Assembly (NCBI GenBank): GCA_013397115.1
Contig: VWZW01005505.1
Location: 2,007,880 to 2,071,879 of the forward strand
Direction: 5' to 3'
Length of the DNA stretch: 64,000 nt
Origin: Edolisoma coerulescens
Taxonomy: Eukaryota; Chordata; Aves; Passeriformes; Campephagidae
Position 1 is the stretch's first letter, and every line of letters starts with the position of its first letter. Below are positions 46,261 to 57,189 of the stretch, one piece after another. The translations under genes and the position numbers were made by a program. The notes under the pieces were generated by a model. The model had not been told where the DNA came from, did no database searches, and saw nothing but the letters and a program-made list of their open reading frames with translations.

Positions 46261-47610
46261 ACTTCTTTGTTGCAGAGAGAAATGTGTTTGTCCTTGAGTG
46301 TATGCTGAAGTCCCACCTGGCGAAATATAAAAACTGTATGTGAAACAGTGTGCAAAACATTGCTTTTACAACTGGATTTAATCACATGGATGCAGCAGAA
46401 CGGGTGTTCAGAGTACAGCATGAATATTAGGATGACATTTTACTGGAATGAAAAAGCCATCATCAGGCATTTGAAAAAGGAATAAGGCAAGAAGAGAAAA
46501 GCACAAGGAAGTATTAATATTTCAGATCAAAATCCTAGATAATATTGACAAAAATCTGCCATTTCTAAATAGAAATTCTGATGCTGAAAAATAGAAGAGA
46601 GATATATTTCAATACAAGTAATAGAAGCCCTGATGGGAGCTTCTTTTTAATATTGAATGCCATTTGAATGCATCTATGAGCAGTCCATACTTACTTACTA
46701 AAAGTGAGCACAGATCCATTTGCAATAACATGAAAGACAAAAAGTGAAAATTCCCTGAGGGTGAGACAGTGCCTCAAAGCTGGATGTCCAGACAGCATGA
46801 CTCATGACACAAAGTTTAGCTCTGACATATCTCAAGCCAGGAAATCACTCTAATTTGTGACATTGATTGCAATCAGTGAAGTGGCTACTGTACATAACAG
46901 CTGCCCTTCTGTGCAGTATATTTCGTGCTGTACTTGGCTGATGGAAGCGAATTTATAAATGGCTAGGTACTAAACCCCAGAAGGGAGTAATTCTTACTGC
47001 CCTTATCCTCTGAAGCAAGATTTTACATTTCTTCCTTTGTTTGGCCCCATTTTTAAGACCTATTTGAACACTTCTCTGTTCTTTTGGACCACAGTGTACC
47101 CCAACTTTACTTACCTGGCACTCATAAAATGTAGTATGGGGCTGATGCAAAGAGCAATGAATCAATGGAAGAAAGCCTACTGAACCGAGTTTCTGGGGAA
47201 TCAAGCAAAAAAATCGGGCAGCAAAATCTGTAAAGAATGTCTATTTTGGGTTTCTGAGTCTCCAAAATATCCATCAGTGTTACCAGGAATATCAAAAGAA
47301 AGGAAGGGATTTTTTCTTTACTTTACTTTCTTTACTTTTATTCTTTTCTCTGAGTGTAGCTTTGTCTGTTACACTCAAGGTTTGACAGGCATTCAGCTAT
47401 ATATAAAACATAATAGACAAATGTATCTAATATACCAAAACCAGACTCTTAACATTAATAGTAACAAGGTAGGAATTATAACAGAATTACAATCAGCCTG
47501 TCTAACAGGGAGAAAATTTAAAATGACAAGATGCTTTCAGAACAGCATACACAGCCTTGCAGTTTCTTTTTAAAAATATAGACTTGTATCTCTCAGACTG
47601 GAAAAGAGGT
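46261..47610. other. Non-coding sequence
   Basis: Open frames at 46953-47204 (minus) and 47277-47573 (plus) have no recognisable domain. I see nothing else. Confidence 0.62.
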
Positions 47611-47617
47611 TTCCTAA

Positions 47618-47739
47618 GTGCATGAATTCTAACGCCCGAATGGACTATTATCATCATTTAGTCACCTCAACCTCCTTTATTGTACAAGCCATAGAATTTG
47701 ACCATCTCCTACATCATGACAGAACTCATTGAACTAAGG
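47618..47739 (-). mobile_element. Ancient CR1-like LINE tail, minus strand
   Basis: On the minus strand the word order is AGTTCTGTCATGATGTAGGA, TGGTCAAATTCTATGGCTTG, TACAATAAAGGAGGTTGAGG, TGACTAAATGATGATAATAG and TCCATTCGGGCGTTAGAATT. It parallels the old amniote CR1-like tail (CTTGATGCAGGAATTACTGG, TGAAATTCTATGGCCTG, TTATGCAGGAGGTCAGAC, TAGATGATCATAATGGTC, CCTTCTGGCCTTAAAAT). Nearly every block matches, so the identification is firm despite decay. It belongs to the same group as the shorter copy near 9.3 kb. Confidence 0.68.
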
Positions 47740-50700
47740 TATGTTCTACATTTAACAAAACCAACAAAAAACTTATTACCGGGGCATTGTTCTTGAAATA
47801 ACTTCTTTCAGTTCCAATATTAGTAATATCAACAGGTAGACTCTTTTCCAATATTGCCTCAGAGAATCTGCAGAGAATCCACCTACCAGCAGCTGAATTG
47901 CTTTTGGTGACTTACTTTTTAAGTTTGTTAGCCCACGACAGACTGGCACAGCAACCTCAATCTATTCAGACACCAAGGCTCTGCAGAACTGTAGTGTCTA
48001 TACCACATTTTCTAATGTGAGAAGGGAACAAGACCTCTTGAAATCACAAAATGAAGTTACAAGACCTGAGCAGAATGGATGAATGACTGCTCTGGGAAGG
48101 CATTGATTTTCCAGCTTGTTCAGTACCAGAACTGAAATTTCCAATTTCTTCAGGCATCAGCTAGAACCAAAGTGTGGTTGCTTTTGTGTCTCATTTCATC
48201 CTGGCTCTCACCACCTCAAACGCAGCTGCTGTGTGTATAGTGGCTTGCTCCATCACAGCTGCTATTGCCACAGCTTGGCTGGGTGAATACAGCCTCTCTG
48301 CTGCAGGTTACGTTCTGCACTGCAGGGTTTTGACAGCAGAGTGTCTTCAAAAGCTTATTCAGAGTTTAAATCCTCGATATCAGGATCTGAAAGTAAGCAT
48401 CTCAGAAGTTGAGTCCTGATATGTGAAGCTTTCAGATAGCTGCAGCTCTCTCCAGCAGCTGGCAGGGGATGAGAAATCGCAAGATATGAATCCCTCCCAA
48501 GTCCTGGGCCGTACTCTAGATTCAGCAATTTCAGGAGAAAAGGGGGTGGAGAGACAGTCAGCCCTCAATGTGGAGCACCTCATCATGCTCTTCTTGTAGC
48601 ACACTTTTGCTTTTTTTACTTTGTCCCTGCTCTCCCCTCTTCTCAGTAACAATGACCAGCAGCTGAAATTACATTGCTTTAATATTAATATTATTAACAT
48701 AATATTAGGGAATCTGTCAAATGTAGCTCCTTCAGTGGTGACTTTCCTTCCTGTGGCCATCCCTTTCCTGAAGCATACTTTGGTCTCTCAGATGGAGGTG
48801 AGCAGTCTGTCAAGCACAGGGAGAGCCAGAGCACCAGGCTACCCTGCCTTCAGGCAGCAAGATGAAAGATGGTCTGAGAGAGCTTTGTCAGAGCTAACAC
48901 TTGTGACTTCACCAGGTGAATACTTCTTGTTAGCTCCATCTTCCCTAAGACACCTGCGGGGTTTTGTGACAAGATGTTAAAATTGAAACTGGTGGCAGAG
49001 TGCTTAAATTATCCCCAAGGACTTTAGCATTGTAAAGTCTGAAGGTAAAAAATAAAAAAATTTAAAAAACCCAACCAAACAAACAAACTTCCAAACTTCA
49101 AAGTAATAGTGGAAAGAAAGAATAGAAAGTCTATGAGATGAAATTGTATAACCTACAAAGAAATGAGACTTTGTCTTCCACTTTCAACAAAGGTGAAAAA
49201 AGATGCCGTTCAAGAGAGGAAAAAAGAAGCGTTCTTACAGAGTCCTCAAGAACAGGATTACTGCAGCTGTTCAGTTCAATGAGAAGTTTATTTGGAAATA
49301 TTCTTTTAGCAGCACTAGGAAGGACAAGAGTTGCCTTCTGAATACATGTATTATAATTACCAACAAGAAAGTGCATCTCTCTTAAGGTGAAGTGTAACAG
49401 CCACTTCTTAAGGTACACTTTTTTCAGTGTGGATACATTGATGCCCTGAATCTGCCAAGTGACTGATTCAGTAAGTGCAAATATAGTATAACTTTTTTAA
49501 AGTTCAGAAGTATCTTTGTCCTTTTTTTTTAAACTACTAATCTCCCCCTTTCATCCTTTCCTAAGTAAAAAACAACCTACTATGTAAAAAAACCCCACAC
49601 TTATTTTAGATGTTACCCTCCCATTATTTTCCACTAAAGAAAATTTATTCAGTGTCAAATGACATATGTAAGAAAGTCTGCATTTGAAAATACAATTAGT
49701 TCTATAGAGTTCCCCATTAAAGCACACATAGCTATGAAAGCTTTTCATGTAGTAATTATGCTCAACTGGTGTTAATCTCAGTATACTCCTGAAAAACATG
49801 TTACCAGGAATAATAATAATCTGAAACCAGAGGATTGCTAATGGAACATTATCAATGTACCTGGGGCTTTGTGATGGTAACTTTGAAAGAGTTTGGCAAC
49901 AGAAACATTTAATACCAGCATTTTGGTGTATTCAGAATTATGACTAAAACTTAACTTTTAACACACCCAGGCTCATTAGTTCAACAGAACAGTTCAAGAA
50001 GCAGGGCAGCCTATTCATGTAAGAGAGAAGTGCCAGGGCATCAGTTTTTATGATGAACCACAGTACATTATTCTCCCCACAGAAGTCTTCTAATACGTTA
50101 TTTTTTTTAGAATGCAATAATAACTTAAAATAGATTCATAGACACATTTATACAAAAATTTAGAATTTACAAGTCATTTAACCTTTATAGTAAATAGGAT
50201 TGTTTCAGAGAAACTGCTGCCATCTATCGTCTTCTCAGCAAACAGATGTTTATTCTATGTTACAGTTACTCATTAAAAGCAGAATGGGGATTTACAGTGT
50301 ATTTTGTATACCTAACATGAGAATCAGGCAGGATTTTTCAGAAATACCTTCAGAAATTATTCTAGGTACTTCAATTTTCCAGATATTCAGGGGAGACATT
50401 TTTTTTAAAGTCTTGTTGGACAGGCACTTCAGACTCCACTGTTATTAATCACCTGGGAAAAACCTCAGCTAATAGATCATATGCTATAAATGGAGTGCCC
50501 TGCTGTTTGTGTTTCAGGCCTGTTGAGGGATCCGGCATAACTGTACATTAGGGATTTTTAAAGTGTGTACATGAATTACTGGCAAGCAAAGAAGGTACAA
50601 TAGTGAAAAGTAATGCGGGGCAAGCATTAAAATCCAATTACATTAAGTCAGTATATTTCACTGTTGATGAGCACCGGTTCTGTTTCCTAGCCTGTAAACT

Positions 50701-52732
50701 GGGTATTGGGTTGTCAGACTCTGAAGCACAACTCATTGAATTTGAGCTGCTTTTCCAGAGAAACAATCAACAAGATGGTTTCATTGTGTCTGTACCTCTG
50801 CAGAGTTGTCAGGGAAACAGATATTTCCAAGAGGAAGAGAGTCAGGTTCCTCCACAGATGTTCTGCACTTGCCAGACCTATGAACTAAACATCTCTGTTG
50901 TTGGGGGGGTTTGTCTCATCTTTCACTGAGGTCCTATGTTCTTGAGAACAAGGTAACAGAAGCTCATCCATCCAAACAGGATTATAGAGGTCAAGGAGCT
51001 CTGCAGTTTGAGGAGATGGGCAGGCTCCCGATGGACAGCAGCATTCTCTGCCCTCTAGAGCACCACAGTGAGAAGAGAGGAACACCATCCCCTCAAGTCT
51101 CTTATTCTTATCCACAAGGAACTGTTGTGTCTACCAGCAACATACCAGTTGGAAAAGGGTGCAGATGGTGTTCCGAAAACCACAGACTTTGAACCACAGA
51201 GAGGAGATCAGCTCTCAGGTCCCTTTGCACCAAATTATTTTCCTTCCCTGTGTCACACAGTGAAAAAGAAAAAAAAAATTGTGCTAGAAGCCAACCCTGC
51301 AGAACAAGGAAAAAAAGTAGATCTGTTATCAGCAGACCCCTGACAACACATGGTCTAAAAAGACTCAGCTGTGTTATCATCCATCTTAGCTTAACTGGGA
51401 TAATCCCCCTGACTGCATTCCGCATGCCTATCATGCGATATAAAGTAATACTAAAATGATTTGAAATAGTAAAGAAGACAATAGAGCCCTGCACACGAGT
51501 AATGTACTAATAAAGAAAAAAGTAAGTAGGTGAGGAAAAGAGAAAAGGATAAATCTTTTCTAACTAGCCCGTTTCTTTTACATTGAATTCGGGGAAATTA
51601 TTTCCTTTACATACCGATAAAATATTTCTACAAACTCTAGGAAAGCTGACAGCAGAAACTTTGGAAACAACTCCTATTTCTACAGAAGCAAACTGCTACA
51701 CTGGAATAAGTCCAGAGGATGAACACTTTAAGATATGTGCAAAAGAACATCTCAAAAATTTGAACTATGGATGTACATATGAAAAAGGAATATTTAGGTA
51801 GTGGATTAATTCAAAATTTGACAAAAGACAGAAGTATTGTGTGGTTAACTAGCAGTTTACACAAAAGAAAATAAAGCAAGGAGCAATTGTACATAATGAT
51901 GGAGAACCAAACCAGGGTTTTTTTTACCGAAGTTCAACATTAAGATGAAGGAAACTATATGTATAAAACTAGAATAATTTGATCTAAGAGGGTAGTCCTA
52001 CTTTTTTCCCACTGATGGATGCAAATTGAGATCTGAAATGAGTAATTCAAGTGAACAGTACTACAAGAGAGAAAAAGATTATATGCAAAATCATGGCCCA
52101 AAATTCAGTTTTGAAGAAGGAAGACAAATATTAATAGACAAGTAACAAGATAGGGCAATATAAAATACATGTTGTTAAAACATGTACAACATTTTAAAAA
52201 CATGGGTTGTTAAAAATGAAAATCCCTACAGGCAATTAAGATTTCAAGTAGCTACCCAATTCATGAAGTGGACAACGTTAAGCAGAAGGCAAAATCAGGG
52301 AACACTAACTGGGATAAAATATTAAACTAGTAATACAACACACACAAACCAGGAAAGAGGAAACTGGGAAGGGAGTAATGCATTCTTGTATTTTGAAAAG
52401 CAGAGACATGCTTAAGGATGTAGAGCAAAGGTGGAGGAGGACATAAACAATAGTAATCACAAAAAAATTATATTTGAAAGTAGGATTGTGGACATGTATA
52501 GGTGGACATAGACTATAACTAATCAGAATAAATCTTGGAGACACATGGAAAACACGAGGAGAAGTGAATGGGGTAGGGCCATAGAGTGGGGAGCTACAGC
52601 GGAGAGAACTGAGAATACAAAATAAATGTATGCCCAAATGCTGCGTGGCTCTTCCCACAATGAATGAACTTTTAGAGAAAACTAAATTGATGAGCAAGCA
52701 AGCACAAAAAGTACTAAGAGTCAAAAAAAATC
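47740..52732. other. Long non-coding stretch with a GC-balanced patch
   Basis: The part at 48170-48980 is more GC-balanced and holds overlapping open frames of 81-126 codons on both strands, none recognisable. A second open patch at 50600-51490 behaves the same way. Frames that overlap on both strands with no domain argue against genes. No RNA or repeat family was recognised. Confidence 0.58.
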
Positions 52733-52788
52733 CTAAAGAAGGATTAGAGAATTAAGTTTGCTAAAGAAGGATTATAGAATAAAGTCTG
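52733..52788 (+). repeat. 28-bp tandem duplication, two copies
   Basis: Two adjacent 28-base units, each starting with CTAAAGAAGGATTA, differ at three positions. They look like a recent slippage or unequal-exchange duplication. Confidence 0.85.
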
Positions 52789-54205
52789 CAAACAAGACTA
52801 AAGGAAAAAATCAGAAGACAAGAATGAAAGTTAAATTGCGCAAGAGTTTAAAACATACAATAAAAGATTTTTTAGAAACTGAAGAAGGCGCTACTAAATG
52901 TAACAAACTACAAGTGTTTATCCAGTCCAGCTTCTCTTTGTCATTAACACATGTTGAAATCAATGAGATCAATGGGTTCAGCTGAAGCATTTGAGTCACT
53001 CTTATTCTTGTATAATAGATAAAAGATGTCTTAAGATGTGGGCTAGATGACTGGTGTAAAGCCTGAAAGCAATAGCACACGAAGTAATAAAATGCTTTCT
53101 TTTATAATGTGCTTATTTTGTGTATTTGTCAGCACTTGAGAATTACCCACATCACTGGTTTGCTGAGAGTTTTCCTCCTTCATCTCTGCAAAACGAAACT
53201 GTATGCCAATAAAAGCAGTAGCAAAGGTGGAAGTGAGAAGCTAGGAGCAAATGCATACAATACATAAGAGTGTAAAAATTCATGTTAAGAAAAGTTTGGC
53301 ATGCTGCATACACTGGTTACCCTCAAAGCCAAGCTCGGCAGAAGAACTGAATGATACGGAGCGGTGTAAGAACGCGATATCCCGGTGCGTGAACCCTGAA
53401 ATACTGCCTGTCCTGAACAGGCAAAAGCAAGATCCTAAATACCACCAAAATGGTGCTAAAATCAGAAAACAGTTGAAATATCTCAGAAAGAAATAACCAC
53501 ACTTGTACTCCTTTTCTAACAGACTTTTTGTGCCTACCTGTGTTAATTTTGATAAGACTCGGACATACCACTGAGTCTTTCAAGAAAGAAAAAAGACCCC
53601 TGCCCTGCTTGAAGAATTTTGGGCCTTCCATCTCTCAGGCACCTAATAGTGACTCACTTTTTCCTTCATTTTGGCCAAAAACGTTCAGCTCTTGAGTTTA
53701 CAAGAACAAAAACCGTGTCAGCTTTTTTATTCTGTGGCTGTTTACACTAAAAGCTATCCATTTAATAAGTTGTGAATTTTTTTCTTATTTAAAGATAAGA
53801 CATAGTAGGATACTTTAAACATTGATTTAGAAGTGAAACATTAATGTAGAAAGGTTAACGGGTAAAAAGCTCAAGAAAAGACAACACCCATAAAATTTTG
53901 ACTAGAGTTACCATGCAGAGGTGGAAAATTTATAAAGTCATAGCATACAGCTTAATAGAATTTAAATTATTCTATAACCCACAAAGGAGGGAATCAAATC
54001 TAAAATGGAGAAAATAGATCCAGCACTAGGAAAGTAACAGAGAATATCATATTTGGAATAATGGGCATCATTCTGGTCACCTTATTATGAAGTGTTGAAA
54101 CCTCATTGGCTGACATCTGATATGAGGCGGTTTTGGATGTCGCCCTGTTCCTTCCATTATTAATTTTGTGCTCGAGGGCAAATGCCAGCAGTGCTCATTT
54201 TAGTT
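52789..54205. other. Non-coding sequence with a CpG cluster
   Basis: The stretch contains a CpG cluster at 53334-53390 inside an 81-codon plus-strand open frame (53251-53496). A minus-strand frame overlaps it (53323-53631). Neither translation is recognised. The rest is A+T-rich with no support for genes. Confidence 0.55.
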
Positions 54206-54210
54206 TTTAC

Positions 54211-54249
54211 CTCCTGCTGCAACTTCAACTGTCAGAGAGACAGCAGGAG
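54211..54249. repeat. Perfect 9-bp inverted repeat, 21-base spacer
   Basis: CTCCTGCTG at 54211-54219 pairs with CAGCAGGAG at 54241-54249. The arms are G+C-rich and the 39-base unit is short for a microRNA precursor. Confidence 0.65.
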
Positions 54250-55086
54250 TCAAAAATGAAAGGAGCCACCTTATAGAAATGCTGTGCCACTATGTCATTT
54301 TTAAACTGACAGCTTTTTACAGTCCAATTTCTCAGGGAAAGAAAAAAAGGACTTTCATTTTCACCTCCCACTGCTGCTTTGACAGAGAAAGACGTTTACC
54401 CAGGTTTGAATGCTGGTGGGAGGCAAAAATGTAAAACTGCGTTAGAGTGTTTATAAGGGGGCTTTGACTACCCTGTAGAAGGATAAGCTGATTTGGGACA
54501 AGTTGAACTCTAACCTTCTCTTACCAGGTGGCAAAAGAGAAAAATGTGTCCATCTGCCCTTAATGCAATAGATAGAGAATATTCTGAAGGATGTAAGTGA
54601 ATATAGAAGAGACAGATGCACCTAAGGATTTCAGCTCACCAGAAAACATAAAAAATGGCTGGTTTATTCATTTTTGGCCTTCAAGAAATTGACAATTGAG
54701 AAGAATGTTCAATGAGAACAACTGTTGAGGAAGGCAGAGATGTTTAAAGGGAGGGATTTAGAAAAAAAAGTCTAGTTCTTACTTTAGTAGTACATAGCAA
54801 GGAAAATCACTTCCAATCAAAGGACTCAGGGAAAGAAGGTATTAAAAAAATGAATGCTGAAGAACCACACAAACTAACTTTTCTACAGTTAATAACATAA
54901 TAGGCACAAATGCAAACTTTTTATTACGGTGAAAGCAAAGTAATAAGGAACAGTAATGTTAAAGTACATCTACTAGAGGAATACCTCTAGCATTCTAACC
55001 TATCTAGCTTCTGTGATATATAGTATTTAGAAAGCTCAGAATCCAATATAACATAATATAATTTAATATAGAATATTAAAGTAGAA

Positions 55087-55110
55087 CCAGCAGCTCTTAC
55101 TTGCTGCTGG
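55087..55110. repeat. Perfect 8-bp inverted repeat with 8-base loop
   Basis: CCAGCAGC at 55087-55094 pairs with GCTGCTGG at 55103-55110 around TCTTACTT. A stable small hairpin is possible in RNA. Confidence 0.65.
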
Positions 55111-55443
55111 ATTCAGCTTTTCATTATTAAAGTATCTGGTACATACTCTTCTGAGCTCAGAGTTAAAATTAATTGCAAGTGACAATGGTATTCAGGGTAA
55201 AGAAATTACTCTCCTATCATTTAAAACTCTCTACTGTTAATCTTGCATTCCTTGTTTTGGGTCTCTGTACAATGTGCATGACCTTGTCAGGCTTAGAAGG
55301 ATGCATTTGAGTAGAACATGCAAAGTGTTTGGCTCTCAAGGACAAGAACACTGAGTATCTCCAAATGCATTATTTCTTGGCACTGTCTAGTATAGTAACA
55401 AAGTTGTGGTAGCTGGAAAACATAGATTTCCAAGAAAAATAGG

Positions 55444-55540
55444 TTATACATATATGGGGTATACACTTACGTATGCATATACGCATATATATGTATTTAA
55501 AAATATAAATATATATAAAAATAGAAATAAAAAATATAAA
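55444..55540. repeat. TA/TGCA-rich low-complexity tract
   Basis: Alternating purine-pyrimidine words such as ATGCATATACGCATATAT are followed by AAATATAAATATATATAAAA. It is a decayed microsatellite, which explains open frames on both strands here. Confidence 0.75.
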
Positions 55541-56539
55541 AGAGTGTGTGCTAAACACACAAGTTTTACCTGGGATTTTCTAATGCAAGTCTGGAAATCT
55601 AAGCCTGGTACACATCATTTATCGTAATGATATCTCAATTTATAATTCATGCCTGACTCCACATGGACCAAGTCCATGGGATAGCAAAACAGCATTCTGA
55701 ATTCTGGATGTTAGACATTTTATTTTCTGTTTTGAAGCAGCACACAGAACTTATATTCCATTATATTTGAAATAGCCGAGAGCATCTTTTTATGCAGGTG
55801 GGGCTTATTTTGTAGTTGTGGGTAAAAAGGATATAATTGCCTTCTTTTCTCCATTTCTTGGCTAGCCAGGGCTTTGGAGAAATAGAGAGGCAGGTAGCTG
55901 GAGTGGAGGCAGAGCTAGTGTGGGACAAGGCTCTGAGGAAATGGGGAGAGAAGAAGTACTCAGGATAAATGGAGCAATTGTCTCAGAGACATGAATCTCA
56001 GAAACGGAGTCAAAAAGACCAGGTATGTTCAAAAGTAATTGTGTGGAATAATAGAGATCGATTCGTCCTAAGTAATAACTTCAGGAAAGAGAAGGTTTTT
56101 ACCATTGATAGCAAAAGCAAGGAGGGCTGCAGTGAAATTGCATAAAGAAGGGGTTTGGGTTTTTCTTTTCCTCTCATGTGCTTAATCCAAACTTTTCTCA
56201 GTTTCTATCTGAATTCAGAGTATGTCATTATGCCTTGCTGCCTTCCCCACTTACAGTACAATTGGTTTGTTTTTCCAACACTTTCCAGTGGTACATTTAT
56301 TCCTGAGTCAGTTTTGGACATCAGCTTCAGAAAGGGGCATATCTATGAAGTGTCTGCATACCCAATGATTCAGAGGAGGGCCCAGTGGAACTTCTTCTGT
56401 TTTTCAAGAAAATCCCATCAAGCACTAAAATAATAAGGTAATTCCAAAAAATTTCTGGTATGTACCATTTTTGTTTTAGAGTTTTAAAAACTCTGGTTCT
56501 TTACCAGACTGATAAAGCCACAAGTCAAGTCAAACTGAG

Positions 56540-57110
56540 TTGGGAGAGGTGATCCCACCCCTTACTCAGCCCTTGTGAGGCCACATCTGGGATGTTGTGT
56601 CCAGTTCTGGGCTCCTCAGTACAAGAGAGACATGGAAGTCCCAGAGGACATCCTCCTGAGGGCAACAAAGATGATTAGGGGTCTGGAGCATCTCTCTTAT
56701 GGGGTAAGGCTGTGCCTCTTCAGCTGTGAGAAGAAATTACTGAGAGGAGACTTCATCAATGTTTGTAAGTATCTGAAGGGAGGGTGCCAAGAAGATGGAG
56801 CCAGGCTCTACTCGATGCTGCCAACCACTAGAACAAGAGGCAATGGGCAGAAACTGATGCACAGGAAGTTCAACCTGAACAGGAGGAAGAACTTCTCTAT
56901 TGTCTAAGTGACTGGAAGAGATTGTGACTGGAACAGATTGCCCAGAGAGGTTGTGGAGTCTCCTTCACTGGATATATTCAAGAACCATCCGGACACAATC
57001 CTGTGCAATGTGCTCTAGGATGACCCTGCTTGAGCAGGAGGTTGAACCTGATGACCCCCTGTGGTCACTTCCAACCTGACCCACTCTGTGACTCTGTGAC
57101 TCTGTGATAT
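56540..57110 (+). mobile_element. CR1 LINE 3' end with octamer tail, plus strand
   Basis: About 570 bases of a CR1 copy run from the 3' part of the reverse-transcriptase ORF to the element's end. The open frame 56575-56907 carries the C-terminal CR1 words RPHLG, WAPQYKRDME, LRATKMIRGLEHLSYG, LLRGDFINVCKYLKGG and NRRKNF. The 3' UTR then continues with GGAACAGATTGCCCAGAGAG and GACCCTGCTTGAGCAGGAGG. It ends in three CTCTGTGA-type units (about 57081-57108). The frame is open over 110 codons but ends early and lacks the catalytic part, so this is a 5'-truncated dead copy. It belongs to a different subfamily from the TTCTATGA-ended copies at 15.5, 33.2 and 33.9 kb. Confidence 0.94.
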
Positions 57111-57163
57111 GTGGGGCGTATACTGTGAGTAAAGGGATGGGGTCGGGAGAGGGAAAAAATCCA

Positions 57164-57187
57164 CCCCCAACCCCCCCCCAAAAAAAA
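57164..57187 (-). repeat. C-run plus A-run; possible G-quadruplex on the minus strand
   Basis: CCCCC, AA, nine C and then eight A follow each other just downstream of the CR1 tail. On the minus strand this gives a nine-G run and a five-G run separated by TT. Sequence quality at such runs is often low. Confidence 0.45.
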
Positions 57188-57189
57188 CC

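Larger units (their letters stand above)
54250..56535. other. Non-coding A+T-rich stretch
   Basis: It contains an inverted repeat (55087-55110), an AT-rich tract (55444-55540) and a 17-base near-palindrome AGAGTTTTAAAAACTCT near 56479. No gene or RNA could be supported. Confidence 0.62.

Noticed and set aside
48170..48980. GC-balanced patch with overlapping frames
   Set aside because: Open on both strands and unrecognised in all frames. It was considered as an exon but no convincing splice sites were found.
52305..52724. 139-codon minus-strand open frame, strongly hydrophobic
   Set aside because: The hydrophobicity follows from reading the complement of A/G-rich sequence. No signal peptide plus domain arrangement and no family recognised.
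54205..54255. MicroRNA precursor at the CTCCTGCTG inverted repeat
   Set aside because: The paired arms are only nine bases, shorter than a microRNA duplex, and no known seed was recognised.
55370..55627. Open frames on both strands over a TA-rich tract
   Set aside because: Explained by the low-complexity tract at 55444-55540.
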